Source: Cytobacillus oceanisediminis (GTDB taxonomy: Bacteria; Bacillota; Bacilli; Bacillales; Cytobacillaceae). Taken from it: a stretch of DNA of 64,000 bases. The notes beneath the pieces were generated by a model. The model saw only the letters and a program-made list of their open reading frames with translations, was not told where the DNA came from and searched no databases. A program made the position numbers and the translations under genes. The first letter of the stretch is position 1. Every line of letters begins with the position of its first letter. Location of the stretch: contig NZ_QGTW01000004.1 of the NCBI RefSeq assembly GCF_003182355.1, positions 248,001 to 312,000 on the forward strand, in the 5' to 3' direction. This document shows positions 8,994 through 17,791 of this stretch, piece after piece.

Positions 8994-9044
8994 AGTACCA
9001 GGTACCAATACCAGTTGATTGAACTGGTATTGGTACCTGGTACT
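8994..9044 (+). repeat. Perfect 23-bp hairpin of the GGTACC family, probable terminator
   Basis: Two 23-base arms (8994-9016 and 9022-9044) are exact reverse complements around a five-base loop. The arms contain TACCAGGTACC. The element directly follows the lipoprotein stop codon and is followed by CGTTTT, so it may terminate transcription. A sister element lies at 50036-50084. Confidence 0.85.
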
Positions 9045-9097
9045 CGTTTTCATGATAAAATAAAAGGAGAGATTATAGAGAAGCAGGTGTCAGAGTA

Positions 9098-9880
9098 ATG
9101 TCAGATACGCATTTGCATTTTAATACCGGGATTGGAGTCCAGAAGCCCAATAGTATTCGGAATAAGGATATAAGCTGCCCTTTTTGTGCTAGGGATGAGC
9201 TTACAGATATTATCGCGGCAGAGGATTCAATCATTTTATTGAAAAATAAATACCCTGTGCTTGAAAATGCTTATCAAACGGTTTTGATTGAAACGGATGA
9301 ATGTGACAGCGAGCTGTCCGTTTATTCCGGGGAGCATTTAATCAGGCTCATTTCATTTGGCCTAAAACATTGGCTTGAGATGGAAGAAGGCGGGGAATAT
9401 GAATCTGTTTTGTTCTTTAAAAACCATGGGCCTTTATCGGGAGGAAGCATCGCCCATCCTCATATGCAAATTGTCGGGCTGAAAAATATCGATTATAAGG
9501 AAAAAGTCCATGCAAGCGATTTTGAAGGGCTTCTCATCCATGAAGAAGGCGGCACGGTCTTCACGTTATCAACATCACCAAGAATCGGCTTCTATGAATT
9601 CAATGTCAAGCTTGCCGACGAGGATGAAATTCCCGCCTTCGCCAAATGCATTCAAGCTGCCGCCCATTATATTTTGAATGCCTTTCCTTTCCCAAGCAAC
9701 AGCTACAATTTGTTCTTTTACAAGCTGGGCAAGGATATTTACGCAAAAATTGTTCCACGTTATGTAACCACTCCCATTTTTATCGGCTATAGCATTCCTC
9801 AGGTACCCAATAACCTGGAGTGGATGAGAGATGATATTAAATTACGCTATTTCAGCGGGGATTTTAAAAATAGGCCCTAA
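9098..9880 (+). CDS. DUF4931 / galactose-1-phosphate uridylyltransferase-like (HIT superfamily) protein
   Basis: This 260-residue cytosolic protein looks like a HIT-superfamily enzyme. An SCPFCARDEL segment near residue 27 contains a zinc-type CxxC pair. NKYPVLENAY follows, and the histidine motif HPHMQ near residue 123 matches the active-site signature of GalT-like nucleotidyl transferases. It corresponds to the DUF4931 group of Bacillus. The substrate is unknown and no sugar genes are nearby. The ATG lies after AAAGGAGAG-containing DNA; a different upstream start is possible. Confidence 0.7.
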   Translation: MSDTHLHFNTGIGVQKPNSIRNKDISCPFCARDELTDIIAAEDSIILLKNKYPVLENAYQTVLIETDECDSELSVYSGEHLIRLISFGLKHWLEMEEGGEYESVLFFKNHGPLSGGSIAHPHMQIVGLKNIDYKEKVHASDFEGLLIHEEGGTVFTLSTSPRIGFYEFNVKLADEDEIPAFAKCIQAAAHYILNAFPFPSNSYNLFFYKLGKDIYAKIVPRYVTTPIFIGYSIPQVPNNLEWMRDDIKLRYFSGDFKNRP

Positions 9881-10163
9881 TACACCTGAAGAAATACAGA
9901 TATGGTTTTGCAGCAATGCCTATTAGGTTAAAATCATCATTTTGAAATTTCGGAAAAACTTGAAATAATATCCATTAGCTCTTTAGAAGTTGTGATTTAT
10001 CTCTATAAAAAATATAATGAAATATTGTAGCGAGGAATTATAGGAAGTGCAAAAGGGAATTTCTCGATTTTAGCCCTCCTCTATTTCTTAAGCTGCTTCA
10101 TATTCCGTTATGCCGGAAAAAATCCTTAAGGCAAATGGTTTTTGTTTTTAAAGGAGAATGATC

Positions 10164-11336
10164 ATGACCTCAAATCGACATACACCTCCTAAGCTTGATT
10201 GGGGCTTAGTATTAATATTGATGCTTTTATTTTTAGTGAGCGCGATCTCGATTTACAGCGCCCAGACAACCGGGCAGTACACCGAAAATTTCCTCCTGAA
10301 GCAGATTGTCTGGTATATGGTTGGAACAGGGATCATTGCAGCGGTCATTACGCTTGATTCTGACCAGTTAAAGAAGATTTCCTGGTACGTCTATGGCTTG
10401 GGAATCCTGCTGCTGGGCTTTTTGATTATTGCTCCCAGCAGCATTGCTCCTGTTATTAACGGGGCCAAGGCCTGGTACAAGGTGCCTGGGATGGGCTCTT
10501 TGCAGCCGGCTGAGCTCGTTAAGGTGTTTATTATCCTTGTTCTGGCAAAAACGATTGATGACCATCATCAAAAAAATGCCATTAAAACGATGCAGACTGA
10601 TTTATGGCTGCTCATTAAACTGGTTGGTTTAACCATGGTACCGCTCATGCTGGTTATGCAGCAGCCGGATTTGGGTACAAGCCTTGTTTTTCTCGCGATT
10701 ATGCTCGGGATGATTTTCATATCGGGAATCAGCTGGAAGCTGCTGGCTCCCATTTTTGGCACAGGAGCAGCACTGGCCGGTACGATCTTTTATTTCGTCC
10801 TCTGGCATCCCGATATTCTTGAGAAGTATTTAGGGGTTAAGGAATATCAGTTTGCGCGTATTTATTCTTGGATTGATCCGTACAATTACCAGAGCTCAAC
10901 AGGTTTCCAGCTCACCCGTTCTCTCCTGGCTATAGGATCAGGGGAAACAAGCGGCAAAGGGTATGGAACGAGAGAAGTATACCTGCCGGAAAGCCATACA
11001 GATTTTATCTTTAGTATTGTAGGCGAAGAGTTTGGATTTATAGGAGCAAGCATCGTAGTCAGCCTTTTTTTCCTGCTGATTTACCATATTACCAAGATTG
11101 GCATGGAAACAAAAAACAATTTTTATACCTACATCTGTGTGGGTGTAATTAGCATGGTCACCTTCCATGTCTTTCAAAATGTCGGCATGACTATTGGCCT
11201 TTTACCGATCACGGGCATCCCGCTCCCGTTCATTAGCTATGGGGGAAGCTCGCTAATGGGCAATATGCTGGCTATGGGGCTGATTTTCTCAATCCGCTAC
11301 CATTATAAAAAATATATGTTCTCAACCAGTGATTAA
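10164..11336 (+). CDS. rodA: RodA/FtsW-type peptidoglycan polymerase
   Basis: This 390-residue protein with about ten membrane segments belongs to the SEDS family, whose members polymerise lipid II glycan strands with a partner class B penicillin-binding protein. Visible signatures include GAKAWYKVPG, SLQPAELVK, QQPDLGTSLV, the SHTDFIFSIVGEEFGF loop with its catalytic Asp, and the GIPLPFISYGGSS motif. It resembles RodA, the elongasome polymerase, more than FtsW or SpoVE. The ATG at 10164 is chosen because AAGGAG is seven bases away; an earlier ATG at 10158 is too close. A terminator follows. Confidence 0.82.
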   Translation: MTSNRHTPPKLDWGLVLILMLLFLVSAISIYSAQTTGQYTENFLLKQIVWYMVGTGIIAAVITLDSDQLKKISWYVYGLGILLLGFLIIAPSSIAPVINGAKAWYKVPGMGSLQPAELVKVFIILVLAKTIDDHHQKNAIKTMQTDLWLLIKLVGLTMVPLMLVMQQPDLGTSLVFLAIMLGMIFISGISWKLLAPIFGTGAALAGTIFYFVLWHPDILEKYLGVKEYQFARIYSWIDPYNYQSSTGFQLTRSLLAIGSGETSGKGYGTREVYLPESHTDFIFSIVGEEFGFIGASIVVSLFFLLIYHITKIGMETKNNFYTYICVGVISMVTFHVFQNVGMTIGLLPITGIPLPFISYGGSSLMGNMLAMGLIFSIRYHYKKYMFSTSD

Positions 11337-11341
11337 ACAGA

Positions 11342-11372
11342 AAGAGCGGGCTCAGAAGCCCGCTCTTCTTTA
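11342..11372. terminator. Bidirectional intrinsic terminator
   Basis: An AGAGCGGGC/GCCCGCTCT stem lies between the convergent rodA and gerC genes, with T-rich sequence on the rodA side and TTT on the other. Confidence 0.8.
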
Positions 11373-12425
11373 TTCAATAACTCCTGTTTCAGATATCACT
11401 ACATCGCATTTAACATCAAAGGTCAATTGCTTGTACTCATCTTCCCATTTATTAAAATCAAACTTTCTGTGTTGCTGTTTCATCTTTTGACCGAAGCCTA
11501 AAGGATCGATCCCAAGCTCCTGAAACCTTTTAAGCAGTTTTACGGACTCTCTTTCCACTTGATCCTCCAGTGTTTTCTCAACTTCCTTTATTATCTCAGG
11601 TGTTAAAGCTTTCCCGGTATATTCCCGGATAATTCCGTCAATTTCTATATTTATTTTCGCATGTCTATTTGAAACCTTGATTTTATGCTTTGATCTTATA
11701 CTTTGAATAGCAGCACGAGCTTCTTCAGAAGTTTTAACATCAAAATTACCCTCACTGTACTTATCCACTAATAATTTAAAAAAGAACATCTTCTTAACAG
11801 GCAGTATATCTACTTCCTTATCATCCTTGAATAGGCTGATGCCAACTATTTCAACTTCATTCTGGCCTGCCTGCTTTAAACGCGGGAGGAAAAGATCTTT
11901 TCCTTTTTGATAAAAATCCCGGGCTGCCAGGTGAAGATTTGTTTTGGGGATGTCCCTTTTTTCAACATTATGGCTAATGAGATTATAGATATATGTGGAG
12001 TTTCCTCTTGTACCATATTCGCCCTTTAATAGATCTCCACTTTTTCCTTCTGAGGTTGCCAGAAATAATCTGGCACCGATGCTGGCATCCCTTTGAAAAG
12101 AATCAACAAGATCATAGATTCCCTCCTTCACAAGTTCAGGCCCGAAAATGGCAAGTTTTAAACCGCCTGTAACAACGGGTTCTGATGATTGTTTTGAAAC
12201 ATCTAATAGTAGGTCCTGCCTTAACTTACCTTCGCCGGAGTAAGTTACATTCTGCACGCTCTGATCGGGCTGAAATTGCTGAAATAGAACAGTCCCTTTA
12301 TATCCTTCCCGATCATCGGCTTTGTCGTAACCAACTGCTACTTCAATATTGATATCATCGATAATTTCTTTTTCGACACACCCGGTTAGAAGGATGGCAA
12401 CCAAAAGTAGTACTAACTTTTTCAT
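11370..12425 (-). CDS. GerC-family spore germinant receptor lipoprotein
   Basis: This 351-residue protein begins with a lipoprotein signal peptide (LLTGC, Cys16) and carries the GerAC domain: an N-terminal IEVAVGYDK segment and a C-terminal domain ending with LTFDVKCDVVI. It is the C subunit of a nutrient germinant receptor in the spore inner membrane, acting with GerA and GerB encoded just upstream. Its ATG overlaps the gerB stop by four bases after a GAGGAG ribosome binding site, so the two are translationally coupled. Confidence 0.88.
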   Translation of the reverse strand: MKKLVLLLVAILLTGCVEKEIIDDINIEVAVGYDKADDREGYKGTVLFQQFQPDQSVQNVTYSGEGKLRQDLLLDVSKQSSEPVVTGGLKLAIFGPELVKEGIYDLVDSFQRDASIGARLFLATSEGKSGDLLKGEYGTRGNSTYIYNLISHNVEKRDIPKTNLHLAARDFYQKGKDLFLPRLKQAGQNEVEIVGISLFKDDKEVDILPVKKMFFFKLLVDKYSEGNFDVKTSEEARAAIQSIRSKHKIKVSNRHAKINIEIDGIIREYTGKALTPEIIKEVEKTLEDQVERESVKLLKRFQELGIDPLGFGQKMKQQHRKFDFNKWEDEYKQLTFDVKCDVVISETGVIE

Positions 12426-13528
12426 CTCCTCTTCCCCTTTTTCTTCTTTACCTTCTTGGCTATCATAACTGCGGCAAAGAGCATTGGAATATAAATAAAG
12501 GTAAAAGCAAATCCCATTTTGCCAATATAGTCGTTAAGCATATTTATTTTCTCCCGGGTATCCAGGAAATTGATTAAAAACAGAACCGGACCAACAATGA
12601 AAAAAACGCCGATTTTTTGCCTGACATTCATAATTCTTTTAATAAGGCGTGAAGCAATCCATACGGAAATGCACACATTGGGCAGGATGATCAAATTCCA
12701 GTTGGCAATCCCGATATATTCAAATCGTTCCACAAAGGGCATCTCAACTATTTTCCACATGGCCAAGGTTGCCCATATCTGCTTTTGCAGCTGTTCTTCC
12801 GCAAAATAAGCAAAAGTGATGATTGCTAAAACAGTGTAAATGAGGGTCGTTGTCAAAACCGCCAAATGTGCCCACTTTTTGGATTTTTCTGGTTCTTTTA
12901 TAAAAGGGTAAAAAAACAATATGATCTCAAACCCGATAAAGGTAAGCGACATATAATAGGATGCTGTCAGCACCTCTTTAATGGAATGGTCCAAAATGGG
13001 CAGGAGATTATAAAAGTTGGCGAATTTGATTGCCCATCCAAATGTCAAGAGCAGATAAGCAGGCAGGACAAGTCCGAAGAAAGCCATTCCGACAACAGTC
13101 CGAAACCCGCCAAAAATGATATAAACACACAGAATCATAAAACCAAAGGAGAACCAGAAAGTACTCATTTCCGGGAACATCCATACTTGAATTACCTCAA
13201 TGAATGTCCGGACTACCGTTAAGCTGTATAAGGTAAAATAGCCGATAAAAATAGAGCTGAGCACTTTGCCGAAAAAATTTCCGGCAATATATTTATGTGC
13301 TGTGACAATATCTCCGTCTACTGTTTCGCCAATTTTATAAATCATCCACACAATGACATGGATGCACCCCCCTGCTAATAGAATGGACATCCAGGCATCA
13401 TATCCCGCTTTCAGTGCGATAATTCGCTGATAGCCAAGGACCCCGATTCCAATTTGCATAGACATAATTAAATAAAAGACTAAAAAAGGTGATATTTTCA
13501 ATCTGTCTGGAATTGGCTGCTCCTGCAT
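12422..13528 (-). CDS. GerB-family spore germination permease
   Basis: This is a protein of about 368 residues and ten membrane segments, in the endospore germination permease branch of the amino acid/polyamine transporter superfamily. It forms the B subunit that binds germinant. I place the start at the ATG preceded by GGAGGTGA; the reading frame also stays open to an ATG at 13582, but that would have a weak ribosome binding site and an extra 18-residue hydrophilic head. It lies between gerA and gerC of the same operon and overlaps gerC. Confidence 0.85.
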   Translation of the reverse strand: MQEQPIPDRLKISPFLVFYLIMSMQIGIGVLGYQRIIALKAGYDAWMSILLAGGCIHVIVWMIYKIGETVDGDIVTAHKYIAGNFFGKVLSSIFIGYFTLYSLTVVRTFIEVIQVWMFPEMSTFWFSFGFMILCVYIIFGGFRTVVGMAFFGLVLPAYLLLTFGWAIKFANFYNLLPILDHSIKEVLTASYYMSLTFIGFEIILFFYPFIKEPEKSKKWAHLAVLTTTLIYTVLAIITFAYFAEEQLQKQIWATLAMWKIVEMPFVERFEYIGIANWNLIILPNVCISVWIASRLIKRIMNVRQKIGVFFIVGPVLFLINFLDTREKINMLNDYIGKMGFAFTFIYIPMLFAAVMIAKKVKKKKGKRR

Positions 13529-13591
13529 CTGGTTCACCTCCGTTTCATGCTTGTTAACGGGCTGTATTACTTCTGGGTTCATACTTTCGTG

Positions 13592-15085
13592 TTATTCATC
13601 AATATCCTTTTTCTCTTGCGCCTTTTTCTTGCTAAAACGGAAAGGGTTTTTCGTCCTTAAAAATAATGGCCTCTTGGACTGTCTCTCGAATGGAAGCCTG
13701 ATTAGTGCATCTTTCATATCTACTACACGAGGAGGATAAAGCGGCTCCAGAAAAGGCCTTCCGAGTGAAGTCAGCCGCACTAAATGGGTCAGCAGTAAAC
13801 AGAAACAAAACACGATTCCCAGCAGCCCCCATAGCTCAGCAAAAAATAAGAAAGGGAAGCGGAGCAAACGGATTGTGTTGCCCATCCGGTATACAGGCGT
13901 CGTAAAGGAAGCAAGAGCAGCAAGGGCAACAATAATGAGGAGGACGTTACTTGTCAGGCCAGCCTCTACTGAAGCTGTCCCGATAACAATTCCTCCCACG
14001 ATGCCGATTGTCTGGCCGACCTTCGTAGGCAGCCGGGCTCCGGCCTCACGAAGCAATTCAATTGTCAGTTCGAGAAACAAGGCTTCAAGAATAGGAGGGA
14101 GGGGAATTTCCCTCCTTGATGTAATTAAAGTACTCATCAAATCTTTTGGAATAAGCTCATAATGATATGATAAAGCTGCTACATATATAGGTGTAACAAG
14201 AATCGAAAAGGCAACCGCAAATAAGCGGATCAAACGGAAAAAGGAAGATAATATCCAATTTAAAAAATAATCTTCGAATGAACTAAAAAACTCAACAAGT
14301 GTTGTTGGCGTAATGAGAACATGAGGCGATCCATCCACTACAATGGCAACTTTCCCTTCAGCCAAAATTCCCGCAACCCGGTCAGGCCTTTCCGTATCAA
14401 GCAGCTGCGGAAAAGGGGAGTTCGAATTATCCGAAATGAGCTGAACAATGTAGGAACTGTCTGTTATGGCATCAAACTTTACATTTTTTAACCGCTGCCT
14501 GACAGTATTCACATTGTCTTCGTTTGTAATATTTTCCACATACAGCATCGCAACGCCTGTTTTTGACAAGCTGCCAAGAGTAAACTCTTCAATAATCAGT
14601 TCTTTTACGGGCAGCCGCTTTCGGATTAAATTCAAGTTTTGCCCGAGCGACTCGACAAACGCTTCCTTAGGCCCAATCACGGAAAATTCAACTTCCGGCT
14701 GGCTGATGGCCCTGACAATTTCTTTTTGTGCAGCTATAAAGCCGAAATGCTTGAGCTCCGTTTCAATTGTCAGCATCACATAACCGTTCATTATTTTCTG
14801 TTCAATTAAAGAAGGATCATCACAAATTTGGACATCGGCAACAGGGACAAGCAGTTTAATGTCCTCAATTTCCCGAAATTCCTCTCCCAGCAGATTGGGG
14901 AGAATGCCTTCTTGTATGATATTCTCATCCACTAAAGTAGCCATGAATGTAAGCCCAAAACGCACATTCGTTTTTTGGTTATAATAAAAAACTTTCTTGA
15001 AATCCTTGGATTTGATAAAGGATTGTTCCCATTCCTTGTGCTCAATATCCTCTTTAATTCGCTTATTCTTCAACCATCTTTTCAT
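13592..15085 (-). CDS. GerA-family spore germinant receptor subunit
   Basis: This protein of about 497 residues has a soluble N-terminal half and a C-terminal half with four to six membrane helices. It contains the family hallmarks SPFPQLLDTERPD and EVAILVDGSP-like VAIVVDGSPHVLI, and EIPLPPILEALFLELTIELLREAGARLP. It is the A subunit of the germinant receptor and heads the operon. The ATG at 15085 begins MKRWLKNKRI; a longer frame to 15157 is open but less typical. A nearby second ger cluster at 44-49 kb encodes the same subunits with different base composition. Confidence 0.86.
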   Translation of the reverse strand: MKRWLKNKRIKEDIEHKEWEQSFIKSKDFKKVFYYNQKTNVRFGLTFMATLVDENIIQEGILPNLLGEEFREIEDIKLLVPVADVQICDDPSLIEQKIMNGYVMLTIETELKHFGFIAAQKEIVRAISQPEVEFSVIGPKEAFVESLGQNLNLIRKRLPVKELIIEEFTLGSLSKTGVAMLYVENITNEDNVNTVRQRLKNVKFDAITDSSYIVQLISDNSNSPFPQLLDTERPDRVAGILAEGKVAIVVDGSPHVLITPTTLVEFFSSFEDYFLNWILSSFFRLIRLFAVAFSILVTPIYVAALSYHYELIPKDLMSTLITSRREIPLPPILEALFLELTIELLREAGARLPTKVGQTIGIVGGIVIGTASVEAGLTSNVLLIIVALAALASFTTPVYRMGNTIRLLRFPFLFFAELWGLLGIVFCFCLLLTHLVRLTSLGRPFLEPLYPPRVVDMKDALIRLPFERQSKRPLFLRTKNPFRFSKKKAQEKKDIDE

Positions 15086-15175
15086 AGGAAAATCACCATC
15101 ATTTTCGGCATTACGCTTATTGTTGCCGGTTTTGGAAAACTTATGAATGGCAGACAATAAAAAAGAGCCTATTTG

Positions 15176-15185
15176 GGGGGGGGGG
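15176..15185 (+). repeat. Homopolymer run of ten G
   Basis: A G10 tract lies in the spacer between the gerA start and a dispersed repeat. Such runs are prone to slippage and to sequencing error. Confidence 0.9.
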
Positions 15186-15227
15186 AGTTCTTTGAAAAGG
15201 GAAACGGAGCAATATTTTTATTTTAAG

Positions 15228-15409
15228 GATCTGTTAATATGGCCAGTTGATTTCCGCTCCAGGTACTAGCTTTCCGCGCGGTACGACGCTCCTTCCACAG
15301 GACTTTGAATATGCTTCTTTGAACCGCACATAGGAAATGCGAATGCATTTTCGTGCCTTCCGCTCCAATCAGCAGGGTGCCCAAATCAAAAATAAGTTTT
15401 AACATGGCC
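15228..15409 (-). repeat. Dispersed intergenic repeat, copy 3 (inverted, partly deleted)
   Basis: On the minus strand it carries GGAGCGGAAGGCACG, AATGCATTCGCATTTCC, and GGAGCGGAAATCAACTGG, between GGCCATGTTAAAA and TTAACAGATCC-like ends. The middle GC-rich section is shorter than in other copies. The rest of the gap between gerA and the siderophore gene contains nothing else apart from the terminator noted separately. Confidence 0.75.
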
Positions 15410-15439
15410 TATTAAAAAAAGTAAATTTGCCCGCAAAAA

Positions 15440-15467
15440 AGGAACCTGCCCAAGGCAGGTTCCTTTA
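15440..15467 (-). terminator. Hairpin downstream of the siderophore-binding gene
   Basis: AAGGAACCTGCC and GGCAGGTTCCTT form a 12-bp stem around AAG. It can terminate transcription in either direction and lies about 57 bases beyond the stop at 15524. Confidence 0.7.
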
Positions 15468-15523
15468 TATATGAGCTCTCATAAAAAGAGGGGGTATTAT
15501 GGGAGCGCAATCTCGAGTTTATT

Positions 15524-16495
15524 TTACTTCACAAAATATTTTTCAATATCATCCAGAAGCAGGTTTGCTGCAATGACACCGCCGGCTGTATTCCAGATTG
15601 TATCATTTACTTTATAAACATGGCCTTCCTGGGCAACCTTCAGGTTTTTGAATAATGGATCTTCAATCCATTCTTTTTCAAGCTGGCTTGCTTCGCCATC
15701 ACCTGTCTCATAAGTAAAGTAGAATAGGATATCCCCATCCATGGCAGGGATGCGTTCTTTTGTAGCATTTTTCTCAGCAAAATCATCTACATCCTGGCTT
15801 TCAGGGCGGGCAAAACCGATTTGGTCAAGGATCACACCAGAGAAGGTATCTTTATGGTAGATGCGGACATCTCCAGCCATAAAGCGGACAATGGAAACTT
15901 CCTGATTTACTTTGTCACCAAGGCTTGTTTTGATTTCTTCGATGCGGCTGTCATAATCTGAAAGGACTTTTTTGCCTTCTTCTTCTTTATTAAGTGCTTT
16001 TGCGTAAAGCTCAAAGTTTTCTTTCCAGTCTCCGCGCAATGTTTCAGCAAAAACGGTAGGGGCAATGTCATTTAATTGATCGTAGATTTTTTCCTGGCGC
16101 ATTTTGTTTCCGATAATCAGATCCGGCTGAAGGGCTGCGATTGCTTCGACATTAACTTCACTCTCTGTTCCAACTACCTGGACATCCTTCATGTCGTCTG
16201 CAATATGCTCATACCAAGGATCACCTGTCCAGGATTGAACGGCTCCTACTGGTGTAACACCCATTGATAAAAGAGCTTCGGTTCCTTCATTTGTAAGGAT
16301 TACGACTTTTTCAGGACTTTTCTCTAGCGTTGTTGTTCCCATTGCGTGCTCAACTGTATAGCTTGTATCTTCTGTTTTGTTTCCTTCGTTTTCTTTTTCA
16401 GCAGCCTGATCATCTTGTTCATTGTTATTTCCGCATGCGGCCAAGAACAAGATAGTCAATACTGAAAAAATTGCAAGTAAAGATTTAAATTTCAT
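15524..16495 (-). CDS. yfiY: Ferric siderophore-binding lipoprotein (YfiY-like)
   Basis: This 323-residue FhuD/FecB-type binding protein has a lipobox LAAC at Cys21, a Ser/Glu-rich linker and two lobes joined by a rigid helix. Characteristic pieces are SPEKVVILTNEGTEALLSMG, EAIAALQPDLIIG and the C-terminal IWNTAGG segment. It should capture a ferric hydroxamate-type siderophore and pass it to the permeases encoded divergently. It resembles B. subtilis YfiY (schizokinen/arthrobactin). The ATG at 16495 has GGAGG eight bases upstream, favoured over the in-frame ATG five codons earlier. Fur boxes cover its promoter. Confidence 0.82.
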   Translation of the reverse strand: MKFKSLLAIFSVLTILFLAACGNNNEQDDQAAEKENEGNKTEDTSYTVEHAMGTTTLEKSPEKVVILTNEGTEALLSMGVTPVGAVQSWTGDPWYEHIADDMKDVQVVGTESEVNVEAIAALQPDLIIGNKMRQEKIYDQLNDIAPTVFAETLRGDWKENFELYAKALNKEEEGKKVLSDYDSRIEEIKTSLGDKVNQEVSIVRFMAGDVRIYHKDTFSGVILDQIGFARPESQDVDDFAEKNATKERIPAMDGDILFYFTYETGDGEASQLEKEWIEDPLFKNLKVAQEGHVYKVNDTIWNTAGGVIAANLLLDDIEKYFVK

Positions 16496-16523
16496 AAGTG
16501 CATCCTCCAATATGTATTGTTAA

Positions 16524-16538
16524 TGATAATCATTTTCA
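16524..16538 (-). promoter_or_regulatory. Fur box 1
   Basis: TGATAATCATTTTCA fits the 7-1-7 Fur consensus with one mismatch and lies between the yfiY promoter and its start codon. Confidence 0.85.
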
Positions 16539-16550
16539 TTTGACACCTTT

Positions 16551-16579
16551 ATAATAAAATGGATTCTTCCATATGTCAA
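16551..16579 (-). promoter_or_regulatory. Sigma-A promoter of yfiY
   Basis: On the minus strand TTGACA (16579-16574) and TATTAT (16556-16551) are 17 bases apart and are bracketed by two Fur boxes. Confidence 0.75.
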
Positions 16580-16587
16580 CGGGTAAA

Positions 16588-16602
16588 TGAAAATCATTTT
16601 CA
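16588..16602. promoter_or_regulatory. Fur box 2
   Basis: TGAAAATCATTTTCA is a perfect 7-1-7 inverted repeat just upstream of the yfiY -35 element. Confidence 0.9.
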
Positions 16603-16690
16603 ATTATTTTTTAGAGACTTTTCTAATTAAATTTGGGAAACACCAGTCTATGGAAAATCATCTCATACTTTAAACGAGATGAATTGCCAG

Positions 16691-16705
16691 TGAAAATGAT
16701 TTTCA
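16691..16705 (+). promoter_or_regulatory. Fur box 3
   Basis: TGAAAATGATTTTCA is a perfect 7-1-7 inverted repeat. It lies seven bases before a TTGACA sequence that probably starts the permease operon promoter. Confidence 0.88.
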
Positions 16706-16789
16706 AACTCATTGACAGCACATGAGTCTGTACAATAGACTGATATTGTAAATAAACCTTATAAAATAGAAGCTAGAAAGGTTTTCACT

Positions 16790-17791
16790 ATGCTATTAAA
16801 AACGAACTCCCTAAGATGGGCAGGGCTTATTTTAGCTATAATCCTGCTATTAGTATTAATGTCTTTCAGTATTGTATACGGATATACGGACACAACCTGG
16901 AAGATGGCCATCAATGCGTTTACAGAATTTGATGGATCCAATGAACATATCATTATACAATCTGTCCGCTTCCCAAGGGCGTTAATTGCAGCTGCGGTGG
17001 GGGCAAGTCTGGCCATAGCAGGGGTATTGCTTCAGACACTGACAAAGAATCCGCTTGCTGCTCCCGAAATTTTTGGGATTAACGCAGGGGCGGGATTTGC
17101 TGTTGTTATCTCAGTCTCCCTTTTATCGATCAGCAATCTTCAGTTTTTTACTTGGATATCATTTCTGGGGGCTGCTGTCTCATTTATCCTCGTCTATATT
17201 ATTGGTTCGATTGGGAGGGAAGGGTTAACCCCTATGAAACTGACGCTTGCCGGTGCGGCAATGAGTGCCATGTTTGCATCCATGACACAGGGATTTCTTG
17301 TTTTAAACGAGACTGCCCTTGAGCAGGTTCTGTTCTGGCTCGCCGGATCTGTATCAGGAAGGAAATTAGAAACTCTTATTGCGGTACTTCCATATCTCCT
17401 CGCAGGCTGGTTTTTTTCTCTGGCTATCGCGGGAAAAATGAACGTTCTTTCCATGGGAGAGGATGTAGCCAAGGGGTTGGGGTTAAAAACTGGATTGCTT
17501 AAGCTGGGTGCCGGTATTATTGTCGTTCTTTTATCCGGAGGGGCAGTAGCTGTTGCCGGCCCGATTGGCTTTCTCGGCATTGTCATTCCTCATCTTACAC
17601 GCGCAGTCGTTGGCATTGATCACCGCTGGGTCATTCCTTTTGCAGGGCTTTTTGGCGGGATGCTCCTTTTAATCGCGGATATAGCAGCAAGATATATCAT
17701 CATGCCGCAGGAGGTTCCTGTTGGGGTCATGACTGCTGTGATCGGAACTCCTTTCTTCGTTTACATAGCCAGAAGGGGGTTCAATCAATAA
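16790..17791 (+). CDS. yfiZ: Ferric siderophore ABC transporter permease 1 (FecCD family)
   Basis: This 333-residue permease of the BtuC/FecCD family has nine to ten membrane helices. Conserved blocks are RFPRALIAAAVGASLAIAG, NPLAAPEIFGINAGAG and GPIGFLGIVIPHLTR, the last being the ATPase-coupling region. It pairs with the next permease as a heterodimer and takes ferric siderophore from the divergently encoded lipoprotein. It corresponds to YfiZ of B. subtilis by neighbours and type. Fur boxes upstream imply induction under iron limitation. An AGAAAGG ribosome binding site precedes the ATG. Confidence 0.85.
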   Translation: MLLKTNSLRWAGLILAIILLLVLMSFSIVYGYTDTTWKMAINAFTEFDGSNEHIIIQSVRFPRALIAAAVGASLAIAGVLLQTLTKNPLAAPEIFGINAGAGFAVVISVSLLSISNLQFFTWISFLGAAVSFILVYIIGSIGREGLTPMKLTLAGAAMSAMFASMTQGFLVLNETALEQVLFWLAGSVSGRKLETLIAVLPYLLAGWFFSLAIAGKMNVLSMGEDVAKGLGLKTGLLKLGAGIIVVLLSGGAVAVAGPIGFLGIVIPHLTRAVVGIDHRWVIPFAGLFGGMLLLIADIAARYIIMPQEVPVGVMTAVIGTPFFVYIARRGFNQ

